64,000 bases of DNA from Virgibacillus ndiopensis. Its GTDB lineage: Bacteria > Bacillota > Bacilli > Bacillales > Amphibacillaceae. The stretch covers positions 744,001 through 808,000 of the forward strand of contig NZ_FZMZ01000006.1 in assembly GCF_900187325.1 (NCBI RefSeq), given 5' to 3'. Below, piece by piece: positions 34,504 through 42,385 of the stretch (positions are counted from its first letter, which is position 1; every line of letters starts with the position of its first letter). The notes below the pieces were generated by a model. The model ran no database searches. It was not told the origin of the DNA and saw nothing but the letters and a program-made list of their open reading frames with translations. The position numbers and the translations under genes are program-made.

Positions 34504-35823
34504 TTAATTTTGACTTTCTTGCTTACTTAAATCTTTATTCTCTTTATAAAAATAGTAAGCAATGAAGATGAAGCAGAACATTGGTACAAGGAATGATAGC
34601 TGCATGGAACCAATTAAATCAGATGCTAGACCCTGGATAACTGGCATAACAGCTCCACCAATAATCGCCATGACAATGATTGCCCCGGCAGTTTCTACAT
34701 ATTTCTTATGCTCCACCGTTTCTAACGTTCTACCATAAATAGTTGGCCAACATGGTCCGAATAATACACTTACAAAGATTGCGCCATATACTGCAGAAAA
34801 GTTTGGAGCAAATGCCACATAAGCTAAAACGGCAGAACCAATTATAGAATATACACACAATACGAATGTTGGTTTAAATCTAGACATTAAGAAAGTTGCT
34901 ATAAATCTCCCACAGAAAAACGCTATAAAACTGAATATCATAAAGTTAGTAGCAAACCGTTCATTGATAGTTGGATCTAGTTCTAAGGCTAAACGCATAG
35001 TAAATGACCAGACAGTTGTCTGTAAGCCCATATAGATAAACTGTGCAAGAATACCTTTTTTATAGGCTTTATTTTTTGCTAAATATTTTAGTGTTTGACC
35101 TAAACCAGCACGTTGTTTATCTCCTTCGTCAACGGCCTTACATTTAGGGAACTTAGTTATGAGAAAAATAATTAGTACAATAATTAAAACGACTATTATA
35201 AATTTGTATGGTACTAAGGTTCTCTCAAGCATTTCCAGACTAAATTGCTGTGCTTCTGTTTTACCCATACCCGCAATTTGCGATTCAAGACTTTCTCCGT
35301 CAGTAAAAACAAAGTATTTACCTAGAAGGATACCTGCCATCGCTCCAATAGGATAAAAGGTTTGACTAATATTGATCCTTCTTGTTGCACTTTCTCTTGG
35401 CCCAAGCATTGTCGAATAGGTGTTTGCAGATGTTTCCAAAAAGCTTAGCCCAATTGCTATAGCGAAAATTGCAACCAAAAATACGCTATAAGTTGCTACA
35501 TGAGAAGCAGGGAAAAATAACAAGCATCCCACTATATAAAATAATAAACCAACGATAATTGCTACACGGTAACTGGTCTTTTTAATTGCTAATGAAGCTG
35601 GAATAGCAAGTAGAAAATATCCACCATAAAAAGCACTTTGGACAAATGCAGTAGCAAAATCACTTAGTTCAAAGATTGTTTTAAATTGTGTAATTAAAAT
35701 GTCATTTAAACTTGCTGCCGCACCCCATAACGGGAATAAAATGGTAACTAAGATATACTGAAATATTGGCACGCGATTTAAATAGCCGTCAGATGATTGT
35801 ACGAAGTTGTTTTTATTATTCAT
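34504..35823 (-). CDS. FucP-like sugar:H+ symporter (MFS)
   Basis: A 439-aa, 12-helix major facilitator protein of the fucose permease group. Residues important in E. coli FucP are kept: the Asp in ASLNDILI, the Glu in FLETSANTY and the Asn in RRINISQTFYPIG. FucP carries L-fucose and also D-arabinose and L-galactose, which share configuration at C2-C4. No fucose isomerase, fuculokinase or aldolase lies nearby, while a ribokinase and an A5P-isomerase-like gene do, so D-arabinose is the better guess. AGAGGTG precedes the ATG. Operator-like sites lie just upstream (35846-35886). Confidence 0.87.
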   Translation of the reverse strand: MNNKNNFVQSSDGYLNRVPIFQYILVTILFPLWGAAASLNDILITQFKTIFELSDFATAFVQSAFYGGYFLLAIPASLAIKKTSYRVAIIVGLLFYIVGCLLFFPASHVATYSVFLVAIFAIAIGLSFLETSANTYSTMLGPRESATRRINISQTFYPIGAMAGILLGKYFVFTDGESLESQIAGMGKTEAQQFSLEMLERTLVPYKFIIVVLIIVLIIFLITKFPKCKAVDEGDKQRAGLGQTLKYLAKNKAYKKGILAQFIYMGLQTTVWSFTMRLALELDPTINERFATNFMIFSFIAFFCGRFIATFLMSRFKPTFVLCVYSIIGSAVLAYVAFAPNFSAVYGAIFVSVLFGPCWPTIYGRTLETVEHKKYVETAGAIIVMAIIGGAVMPVIQGLASDLIGSMQLSFLVPMFCFIFIAYYFYKENKDLSKQESQN

Positions 35824-35845
35824 GTGAGCACCTCTGTTTTTTTTT

Positions 35846-35859
35846 TGATACCGTTTACA
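35846..35859 (-). promoter_or_regulatory. cre-like site upstream of fucP-like gene
   Basis: On the minus strand it reads TGTAAACGGTATCA, matching the CcpA cre consensus. It lies between the fucP start and the second operator at 35871. Confidence 0.6.
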
Positions 35860-35870
35860 AAGATTATATT

Positions 35871-35886
35871 AGTAAACGCTTTTACT
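35871..35886. promoter_or_regulatory. LacI-2 operator-like site upstream of fucP-like gene
   Basis: AGTAAACGCTTTTACT has perfect AGTAAA/TTTACT arms and resembles the sites AGTAATCGATTACT near 37517 and 39099, but the centre is two bases longer. Confidence 0.5.
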
Positions 35887-35947
35887 AATGGTTAAGATTA
35901 CTTCTCTTTTCTTGAAAAAAGAGAAGTAAATAGGATTAAACATACGA

Positions 35948-36874
35948 TTATGCATGGATAGGTTGTTTCATCAATTCATTTATTTCTTGTAGGGTTGGTA
36001 GTGATGGTTGAGCTCCTAATCGTGTTACAGTTATTGCTGATGCTGCAATTGCTAGTTTAATTGCTTTCGTAACATTCCAATTATTTGCTAGACCATATGC
36101 AAAACTACCAATAAAGGAATCACCTGCAGCAGTCGTATCAATCGCTTTCATTTTAAATGCTTCAAGATAGTTGAGCTCTGAAGTGTTTCTAAACAGGACT
36201 CCTTTATCACCTAGTGTTAGGATGACATTTTTATATCCTTGATTTAATAAAATCTTGGAAGCTTCTTTAGCATCGTCCAGGTTATTAACTTCTGTATTGG
36301 TTAAAATACTAGCTTCCGTTTCGTTCGGGATAAAATAATCAACTTTGTTTGCCATGTCACTGTCAATTTCCTGTGCAGGTGCAGGATTGAGTATGATTGT
36401 TTTATTATGCTTATGTGCAAGTTCAATTGCCCGGTAAACTGTTTCAATAGGAATCTCCAGTTGCAAGACAACAATATTTGATTGCATGATAACGTCTTCA
36501 AATCGATCGATATCCTTTATAGACAACTTCATATTTGCACCAGGAACAACAATGATTCGATTATTACCGTTTTGATCAATCGTAACATTGCCTACCCCCG
36601 TACTTGCTTCAGGGTCAAATAAGACAGCTTGATGACCTATTCCTTCAGCTTGAAGTGAAGCGATGTGCTCTTTCCCAAAATCATCATTTCCAAGTTTGCC
36701 CATCATTTTCACATTGCCGTTAAGTCTTGCAGCAGCTACGGCTTGGTTTGCGCCTTTTCCGCCTGTAAATTTATTATACGAAGAACCAATTGACGTTTCG
36801 CCCTCTACTGGTATTCTTTCGGTTTTAAAAACGAGATCTGTCATGAAACTGCCAATTACTAAAATATTTTTCAT
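35948..36874 (-). CDS. Ribokinase-family (PfkB) sugar kinase
   Basis: A 308-aa PfkB kinase closest in look to ribokinase. Visible are the N-terminal substrate loop GGKGANQAVAAARL (about 38-51), the NPAP motif in ILNPAPAQEID, and the anion-hole and catalytic motif TTAAGDSFIGSFAYGL (about 247-262, Asp as base). Ribokinases phosphorylate D-ribose at O5 and can accept D-arabinose. Its start overlaps the stop of the A5P-isomerase-like gene by 4 bp, so the products are coupled: kinase to D-arabinose 5-phosphate, isomerase to D-ribulose 5-phosphate. A plain ribose pathway is the alternative, but that needs no such isomerase. Confidence 0.88.
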   Translation of the reverse strand: MKNILVIGSFMTDLVFKTERIPVEGETSIGSSYNKFTGGKGANQAVAAARLNGNVKMMGKLGNDDFGKEHIASLQAEGIGHQAVLFDPEASTGVGNVTIDQNGNNRIIVVPGANMKLSIKDIDRFEDVIMQSNIVVLQLEIPIETVYRAIELAHKHNKTIILNPAPAQEIDSDMANKVDYFIPNETEASILTNTEVNNLDDAKEASKILLNQGYKNVILTLGDKGVLFRNTSELNYLEAFKMKAIDTTAAGDSFIGSFAYGLANNWNVTKAIKLAIAASAITVTRLGAQPSLPTLQEINELMKQPIHA

Positions 36875-37497
36875 AGGGCTTCATCTTTCTTTGTAGATTT
36901 AATAATACCGGTTTCTAGTAATTGTTTACCTAAGCTTCCACCAGGATGATATAATCCAAAATCTTCTTTCTTAAACCCTCTCATTTGGGAGGAGGCAACG
37001 GCTAAAGCATCACCGACTACTAATGTTACCGTTGAACTGTTTGTCGGTGCTAAATTATACTGGTCTGCTTCATTTGTTATACTTGCTTCAATTGTGATAT
37101 CGCTTGATGTAGCAAGTGTCGATTTTTTATTTCCTGTGATAGAAAGTAAACTTGCGCCAATTATTTTTATCGATGGTAGCGTACTTAAAACTTCTTTTGT
37201 TTCACCACTATTTGAAATAGCAATCACAATATCTTCTTTTGTTATCATGCCTAAGTCTCCGTGAACAGCTTCTGTAGCATGAACAAAGAATGATGGTGTT
37301 CCAGTACTAGCAAATGTAGCTGCTAACTTTTTGCCAATATGTCCGGATTTTCCTACACCTAAAAAGATTACTTTACCTTGACAATTCGCTATTTTTTCAA
37401 CCATTTGTACATAGGAATGGTCAACGTTTTCTTTAACATTTTTAATAGAATTTATTTCAGAATCTATTACATCATGTAATACATTAATAACATTCAT
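36871..37497 (-). CDS. SIS-domain arabinose-5-phosphate isomerase-like protein (paralogue 2)
   Basis: A 208-aa single SIS domain without CBS domains. It shows the isomerase signature GVGKSGHIGKKLAATFASTG, TEAVHGDLGMI, ISNSGET, LAPTNSSTVTLVVGDALA and HPGGSLGK, very close to E. coli KdsD. It is paralogous to 9487-10074. A longer frame reaches 37602, but AAGGAGAATTAAG directly precedes the ATG at 37497. It is translationally coupled to the ribokinase-like gene. Two operator-like palindromes lie upstream. The expected reaction is D-arabinose 5-phosphate to D-ribulose 5-phosphate. Confidence 0.85.
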   Translation of the reverse strand: MNVINVLHDVIDSEINSIKNVKENVDHSYVQMVEKIANCQGKVIFLGVGKSGHIGKKLAATFASTGTPSFFVHATEAVHGDLGMITKEDIVIAISNSGETKEVLSTLPSIKIIGASLLSITGNKKSTLATSSDITIEASITNEADQYNLAPTNSSTVTLVVGDALAVASSQMRGFKKEDFGLYHPGGSLGKQLLETGIIKSTKKDEAL

Positions 37498-37516
37498 TCT
37501 TAATTCTCCTTTTCTT

Positions 37517-37530
37517 AGTAATCGATTACT
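37517..37530. promoter_or_regulatory. Operator palindrome before the isomerase-kinase genes
   Basis: AGTAATCGATTACT is a perfect 14-bp palindrome with a central CG, repeated with one change at 39099. It is the likely target of the LacI-family protein encoded at 37616-38629. Confidence 0.7.
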
Positions 37531-37580
37531 ATTTTGATAAGAACCTACGTAAACGCTATAAATATATTCGGTCTTACGTG

Positions 37581-37600
37581 GATAGTAAACGATTACTATC
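37581..37600. promoter_or_regulatory. Second operator before the isomerase-kinase genes
   Basis: GATAGTAAACGATTACTATC is palindromic apart from one pair, with a longer arm than 37517-37530. The two centres are about 67 bp apart, suitable for looping. Confidence 0.65.
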
Positions 37601-37615
37601 ATACCAAAACTATCC

Positions 37616-38629
37616 TTATTTCATTTCTTTAACTGAATTACCATCCATAAAAATACTATCAATGAGAACACGTTCCTGGTCATTTGTATTGTTTAATTGA
37701 TTCAGGATTAATTCAGCTACTTTCTTGCCAATGTAGGTTGTATCTTGATCTAAACAAGCAACTTGCGGGCTAAGTAAATGCTGATTCGCTAATGCACCAA
37801 AAGAAACGAGGGAAATATCGTCTGGTATGTTTTTACCATTCTCTGTTAGTGCGGTCATAGCTCCTATTGTCATCATGTTATTACAGCTTAATAAGGCAGT
37901 TGGTAATTCATTTTTAGTTTTTAAATAATGATTCAGTTCATCATAGGCTTTTTTTTCTTCAAAACCACCAGAAAAAACCCACTTTTCATTAAACATCAAT
38001 TTATAGTCTTTCATAGCTTGTTTAAAACCATTGAAACGATCTTGCCCAGTACTATTATTTAGCGTACCATTAAGGATTCCTATTCTTTCATGTCCTTTTT
38101 TAATAAGAAATTCAGTTAATAAATAGGTTTCCTCAAAGTTGTTGCTCCCAACAAACGGAATATCTTTTCCATGGATTTTTCTATCGATCAAAACGATTGG
38201 AACATTTTGATTGATAAGTGTTGTTAAATCAGTATTTTTACTATCACACGGAGATATTGCAATGGCATCGATATTCTTGCCTAATAACATACGAATTGTT
38301 TCCTGCTCTTTTTCAATAGATTCATTGGTACTGCAAATGATTAAATTGTAGCCTTCTTTAAAAAGATAGTAATCGATTTCATTCGCTATACTGATATAAT
38401 AAGGATTCTTAATATCAGCTACCATAATTGCTACCAAATTTGATTTTCGTGATCTTAAATTTCGCGCAACTAAATTAGGCTCATAGTCTAATTCTTTAAT
38501 AGCATCTAGTACCTTCTTTTTTGTATCGATATTAACAGGGTAATTATTATTCAGTACTCTAGAAACAGTCGCAGTAGAAACACCTGTATATTCAGCAATA
38601 TCTTTCATTGTGACATTATTTAACTTCAC
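37616..38629 (-). CDS. LacI-family regulator of the D-arabinose/fucose-type cluster
   Basis: A 337-aa LacI/GalR regulator with N-terminal TMKDIAEYTGVSTATVSRVL (residues 7-26), hinge (LVARNLRSRKSNLVAIMVAD) and sugar-binding core (IVLIDRKIHGKDIPFVGSNN, KKGHERIGILNGT). It starts at GTG after AAGGATG; the internal ATG at residue 8 has no site. It lies between the fucU-like gene and the isomerase gene, all on the minus strand. Palindromes AGTAATCGATTACT at 37517 and 39099 flank it, suggesting autoregulation and control of its neighbours. Its operators differ in arms from those of the first LacI (8467), so the two regulons are related but separate. Confidence 0.92.
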   Translation of the reverse strand: MKLNNVTMKDIAEYTGVSTATVSRVLNNNYPVNIDTKKKVLDAIKELDYEPNLVARNLRSRKSNLVAIMVADIKNPYYISIANEIDYYLFKEGYNLIICSTNESIEKEQETIRMLLGKNIDAIAISPCDSKNTDLTTLINQNVPIVLIDRKIHGKDIPFVGSNNFEETYLLTEFLIKKGHERIGILNGTLNNSTGQDRFNGFKQAMKDYKLMFNEKWVFSGGFEEKKAYDELNHYLKTKNELPTALLSCNNMMTIGAMTALTENGKNIPDDISLVSFGALANQHLLSPQVACLDQDTTYIGKKVAELILNQLNNTNDQERVLIDSIFMDGNSVKEMK

Positions 38630-38671
38630 TGCTATTCATCCTTTTTATCAAAATTCCATTTGTTACAGCGA

Positions 38672-39082
38672 TTATCTTACGCCAACAGTAAGCAAGATGT
38701 TAGCAAACGTACGGGTCTCCCCGGTGTTTACACCTAGTATCACATTTTTGTTTTGAACTGCGTCATAAAACTCATAACGTCCTAATTTTTCTAGTTGGTC
38801 CATTGCTAAAATCGCTCTAAATTCTTTATAAATTGCAGGCTCATCTCCACCATTTGGTTCCATTACCTCAGCCTTTTCGAAATTAGTTGTATTATTTAAG
38901 GCTTTTAGTACATCGGTTACAGTTGGTAAATCAGGTGACAAACCAAGAAAAATTTTCGTTGTATTTTCATTTGTACACGAATTTAATGGATAATTTCCAT
39001 CAGCGATTAAGATTTTATCTCCATGTCCACAAGAAGCAATCACTTCCAGTAGTTTAGGGTGGATACAGTCTGTAATTAACAT
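38672..39082 (-). CDS. RbsD/FucU-family sugar mutarotase
   Basis: A 136-aa RbsD/FucU protein, which interconverts alpha and beta sugar anomers or ring forms. It looks more like FucU: ASCGHGDKILIADGNYP (about 16-32) with the catalytic His, EFYDAV and GETRTFANILLTVGV. L-fucose and D-arabinose share ring configuration, so it would also suit D-arabinose. AAGGAGGGCAACG precedes the ATG. It is the first gene of the minus-strand cluster, directly behind an operator. Confidence 0.88.
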   Translation of the reverse strand: MLITDCIHPKLLEVIASCGHGDKILIADGNYPLNSCTNENTTKIFLGLSPDLPTVTDVLKALNNTTNFEKAEVMEPNGGDEPAIYKEFRAILAMDQLEKLGRYEFYDAVQNKNVILGVNTGETRTFANILLTVGVR

Positions 39083-39098
39083 CGTTGCCCTCCTTAGT

Positions 39099-39124
39099 AG
39101 TAATCGATTACATAAACGCTTACA
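39099..39124. promoter_or_regulatory. Operator and overlapping cre-like site before fucU-like gene
   Basis: AGTAATCGATTACA (39099-39112) matches the 37517 palindrome in 13 of 14 positions. It overlaps TGTAAGCGTTTATG (minus strand, 39111-39124), a partial cre match. Induction by the LacI protein and catabolite repression may meet here. Confidence 0.6.
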
Positions 39125-39212
39125 TTTATCGTAATTTATTTATTAGTTGGCGTCAAGAGGGGGTGTTTGAATTTTTTCGTAAATTTTTTTAAGTCCGTTC
39201 AAAATGTTGATA

Positions 39213-39229
39213 AGTTAACTTAATTAACT
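39213..39229. promoter_or_regulatory. ROK-type operator before the ROK regulator gene
   Basis: AGTTAACTTAATTAACT is near-palindromic and sits between TTGATA (39207-39212) and a possible -10 (TGATAT 39231-39236). Its core TTAACTTAATTAA is the reverse complement of the 13-mer at 47150-47162 before galK. Confidence 0.65.
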
Positions 39230-39270
39230 GTGATATACTAAAAAGAGTTAAAATACAATGGAGGCTAAAC

Positions 39271-40431
39271 ATGCGACGGGGTACTTTTCAATGGATGAAA
39301 TCAGTAAATAAATCGATCATACTAAATAAAATACGAACGAATGGACCAATCTCAAGAGCGCAAATTGCTAAGGATACCAAGATCACACCTCCAACTGTTA
39401 GCAGTATTGTAAAAGAATTAATTGAGCAGGAAATCGTTATAGAAAGTGAAGTTGGTGAATCCCAAGGTGGTAGAAAGCCGACGATGCTTATGATCAATAG
39501 TACGAATTTTTATATTGTAGGAGTTGATGCTGGACCAGATACAGTTGATTGTGTGTTAGCCGATCTGTCAGGTACCATTACGGAACGGACTTCCCAGCAA
39601 TTGAAGCTGCCTATTACGAACAAACAATTTTTGTCTGTTTTAAAAGAGACGATTCAACGTGTTATACAATCGACTACATCGAATATGGAAAAAGTAGTTG
39701 GAATTGGAATAGCGATGCATGGTGTGGTAAATGTAGAAACCGGGACATCTATTTTCGCACCTAACTTAAGTCTGTCCGACATCCCGATTAAAGCGGAACT
39801 GGAAAAGGAATTTGGATTAACTGTGAAAGTGGAAAATGACGCAAGGGCAATGGCATTAGGTGAAGAGTGGTTCGGAAATCATGGTCAAGTCGATAGTATG
39901 TTGGCGGTAAATCTCGGTCGTGGAGTTGGAGCGGGAGTTGTGATTAAAGGTAAGTTGTACCACGGTGCCTATGATATTGCTGGTGAAATCGGTCATATGA
40001 TGATGGATATGAATGGAGAAATTTGTGAATGTGGTAATCGTGGTTGTCTGCAAACGCTTGTATCAGGACCAGCTATTGCGCATCGGGCGGAAAAGGAAAT
40101 AGGGCTAGAATCGATTACAGGAGAAGGCGTTTTCCATCTTGCAACGGAAGGTGATGAAGCATCTGCAAAACTATTACACGAAACTGGTACATACATTGGA
40201 ATTGGTTTAACCAATCTAATTCATATTTTTAATCCAAGAAAAATTGTTTTAAGTGGAGGCGTTACAAAAGCTAAGCAATTTATTTTGGAACCAACTCAAG
40301 AGGCAATCAAAGATCGTGCACTAACTCCTCAGGCGAAGCGAACGGATGTTGTGATAACCGAGCTTGGGGAGGATGCAACTATTTTGGGTGCGGTTGCATT
40401 GTTGTTAGTGGAACTTTTTGATTTGGAGTAA
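39271..40431 (+). CDS. ROK-family (NagC/XylR-type) transcriptional repressor
   Basis: A 386-aa ROK repressor. The N-terminal winged helix (about 10-75) reads ILNKIRTNGPISRAQIAKDTKITPPTVSSIVKEL. The ROK domain (80-386) has GVDAGPDTVDCVLADL, KVENDARAMALGEEWFG and the zinc-binding CECGNRGCLQTLVSGPAI. It acts as a sugar-responsive repressor rather than a kinase. GGAGG lies before the ATG. An operator shared with the galK promoter (8 kb away) suggests control of the gal operon and of itself. The gene stands alone, with a terminator after it. Confidence 0.9.
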   Translation: MRRGTFQWMKSVNKSIILNKIRTNGPISRAQIAKDTKITPPTVSSIVKELIEQEIVIESEVGESQGGRKPTMLMINSTNFYIVGVDAGPDTVDCVLADLSGTITERTSQQLKLPITNKQFLSVLKETIQRVIQSTTSNMEKVVGIGIAMHGVVNVETGTSIFAPNLSLSDIPIKAELEKEFGLTVKVENDARAMALGEEWFGNHGQVDSMLAVNLGRGVGAGVVIKGKLYHGAYDIAGEIGHMMMDMNGEICECGNRGCLQTLVSGPAIAHRAEKEIGLESITGEGVFHLATEGDEASAKLLHETGTYIGIGLTNLIHIFNPRKIVLSGGVTKAKQFILEPTQEAIKDRALTPQAKRTDVVITELGEDATILGAVALLLVELFDLE

Positions 40432-40749
40432 TTATGGCAGGTGATAACTTTTAATGGACCCACAACAAAAAGCACAAACATACGCTAAGCAAATTCTGAC
40501 ATGAAAAAGCCGGTTTTTCCTACGCTAAGGAATCATCGGCTTTATTTTATTGAACAAGAGGACGGAGTGAATCTGTCCGAAAAAGTATAGTAGATTTCTA
40601 ATTTATGTTCGGTCATATCAATTGGAATGCATACAAATTCTGCTCTTTGGAGTGATTTCTCCCATTCCCCATCCTTTCGTAAGTAAGATTTATTTCTTTT
40701 CTAAATATCGATAAACAATTCTATGAGTTTATGTTAAAACTGATATTTC
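40432..40749. other. Gap with terminator, otherwise featureless
   Basis: AAGCCG (40507-40512) pairs with CGGCTT (40537-40542) around an inner CCT/AGG stem, followed by TATTTTAT; this terminates the ROK gene. The rest up to the TetR promoter has no gene or recognisable repeat. Confidence 0.6.
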
Positions 40750-40808
40750 TTGTGTAATCAACAAAGTTATGCTAATATGACTGTGGGTCAAAAATGACTA
40801 ACAGTCAT
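40750..40808 (+). promoter_or_regulatory. Promoter and nested operator of the TetR gene
   Basis: TTGTGT (40750-40755), 17-bp spacer and TAATAT (40773-40778) form a promoter. Downstream, ATGACTG (40777-40783) and CAGTCAT (40802-40808) are inverted, with an inner pair GTCA-AAAA-TGAC. A TetR dimer bound here would repress its own gene. Confidence 0.65.
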
Positions 40809-40826
40809 AAAAGGTGGTTTTTGTTA

Positions 40827-41438
40827 ATGTCGCAAAGAATGGATAACATATTTCATAATAGAAATAAAACAATCTTAAATAATGCAGAAACATTATTTAG
40901 ATTAAAAGGTTTCGATAAAGTAACTATGAATGACATAGCGAAAGAATCAGATGTCGCAAAAGGCACTTTATATTTGCATTTTAAATCTAAAGAGGAACTA
41001 CTTTTTAACATTTTGAAACCTAAATTGGAAGAATTTAATCATAAGGTAGAATTAATAGACAAAAACGAAAATCTTACAAGAGATAAAATAAAAAAAATAA
41101 TAACTTATGGATTTGACAGTGACTTTTTTGACTTTACTAAGGATCATTTTCTTTATATGCATAAGTTATTTAATGTGCAATATCACAATGAATTAAATCC
41201 AATTATCGATAAGATCATAACTAATTTTTCGCTAATAATACAAGAAGGTAAAGAAAAAAACGATATAAAATCTTCTTTACCTAATAATTATTTATCACAT
41301 CAATTGATGCACATTTTTGACCCCCAAATCTATTTTAGTTTAGTTGAAATCGAAAAAAACACAAAAGAAGGTTTTGTTCGCAATACGATTACTTTTTATT
41401 TAAATGTATTAAGTATAGCTAATAAAGGGGTAATATAA
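40827..41438 (+). CDS. TetR-family transcriptional regulator
   Basis: A 203-aa TetR regulator. The N-terminal DNA-binding domain (about 10-58) reads ILNNAETLFRLKGFDKVTMNDIAKESDVAKGTLYLHFKSKEELL; the C-terminal ligand part is variable. The ATG at 40827 follows AAAGGTGG; an in-frame ATG at 40794 lies within the operator and lacks a site. It overlaps the SDR start by one base and likely regulates it. Confidence 0.9.
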   Translation: MSQRMDNIFHNRNKTILNNAETLFRLKGFDKVTMNDIAKESDVAKGTLYLHFKSKEELLFNILKPKLEEFNHKVELIDKNENLTRDKIKKIITYGFDSDFFDFTKDHFLYMHKLFNVQYHNELNPIIDKIITNFSLIIQEGKEKNDIKSSLPNNYLSHQLMHIFDPQIYFSLVEIEKNTKEGFVRNTITFYLNVLSIANKGVI

Positions 41439-42232
41439 TGGATCTACAATTAAAAAATAAAAAAGCGCTAATTACTGGATCAACTAAAGGGATAGGAAAG
41501 GCAATAGCGTTTGAACTTGCAAAAGAGGGCGTGGATGTTTTAGTCAACGGTAGAAACAATGAAGAAGTAGAAATTATTGTTAATGACATAAAGAAAAAAT
41601 ATCCAGAAACTAATCCTCAGAATGCTTTTGGTAATCTATTGAACAGAGATGAAAGAGAAAATATATACAATAATCATCCTAATGTAGATATTCTTGTGAA
41701 TAATTTAGGAGTATACGAAATGATGACTTATGAAAAAGTCAATGATGAAGTTTGGAAGAAATATTTTGACACAAATTTTCTTGTTGCGGATAACATGTCT
41801 AGATTTTACATAGATAAAATGCTGAGTAAAAATTTTGGCAGAATTATTTTTATTGCTAGTGAAGAAGCTGTCATGCCTTCAGGAAATATGCCACAGTATG
41901 CTGTGACTAAATCAATGATTTTATCTTTATCCAAATCATTATCATTTTTAACAAAAGGCAAAGAAGTGACAATTAATACCATTATGCCTGGACCTACATT
42001 ATCGGAAAATGTCGAAAATATACTCAAAGACATGTATCGTAATGATAGTAAGTCTTTCGAACAAATGGAAAAGGATTTTGTTTTGTCTAATTTACCTGAT
42101 TCACATATTGAAAGATTTATTCGTCCTTTTGAGATAGGTAGAATGGTTGCATTTGTAAGCAGCCCACATTCGGGTGCTATGAAAGGTACAGCAGTTCGAA
42201 TGGATGGTGGGTTAATCCCTACTATTTATTAA
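41438..42232 (+). CDS. Short-chain dehydrogenase/reductase
   Basis: A 264-aa SDR oxidoreductase. It has the cofactor motif TGSTKGIGKAIA (about 13-24), NNLG (about 87), catalytic Ser and YxxxK in SGNMPQYAVTKSM and a C-terminal substrate loop. It is coupled to the TetR gene (ATG shares its A with the previous TAA). The substrate is unknown. The pair looks like a stand-alone detoxification or secondary-metabolism module unrelated to the sugar loci. Confidence 0.88.
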   Translation: MDLQLKNKKALITGSTKGIGKAIAFELAKEGVDVLVNGRNNEEVEIIVNDIKKKYPETNPQNAFGNLLNRDERENIYNNHPNVDILVNNLGVYEMMTYEKVNDEVWKKYFDTNFLVADNMSRFYIDKMLSKNFGRIIFIASEEAVMPSGNMPQYAVTKSMILSLSKSLSFLTKGKEVTINTIMPGPTLSENVENILKDMYRNDSKSFEQMEKDFVLSNLPDSHIERFIRPFEIGRMVAFVSSPHSGAMKGTAVRMDGGLIPTIY

Positions 42233-42264
42233 AACAATAGTAAATGAAGCTGATTATAATAAAG

Positions 42265-42294
42265 TGAGTAGCAAAACTTTTTGCTACTCATTTT
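42265..42294. terminator. Terminator between SDR and galM
   Basis: TGAGTAGCAA (42265-42274) pairs with TTGCTACTCA (42281-42290), then TTTTG. It lies between convergent genes. Confidence 0.8.
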
Positions 42295-42385
42295 GCCAGT
42301 TGTAAATCCGCATTTTCTAAACGTTATCCCAATAATAATAATAAAAGAGGAGTCTCCGTATTTTCCCATCGCTACAAAACAGCGA

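Noticed and set aside
34504-39082. Cluster as an L-fucose catabolic operon
   Set aside because: FucU- and FucP-like genes are present, but no fucose isomerase, fuculokinase or fuculose-phosphate aldolase was found.
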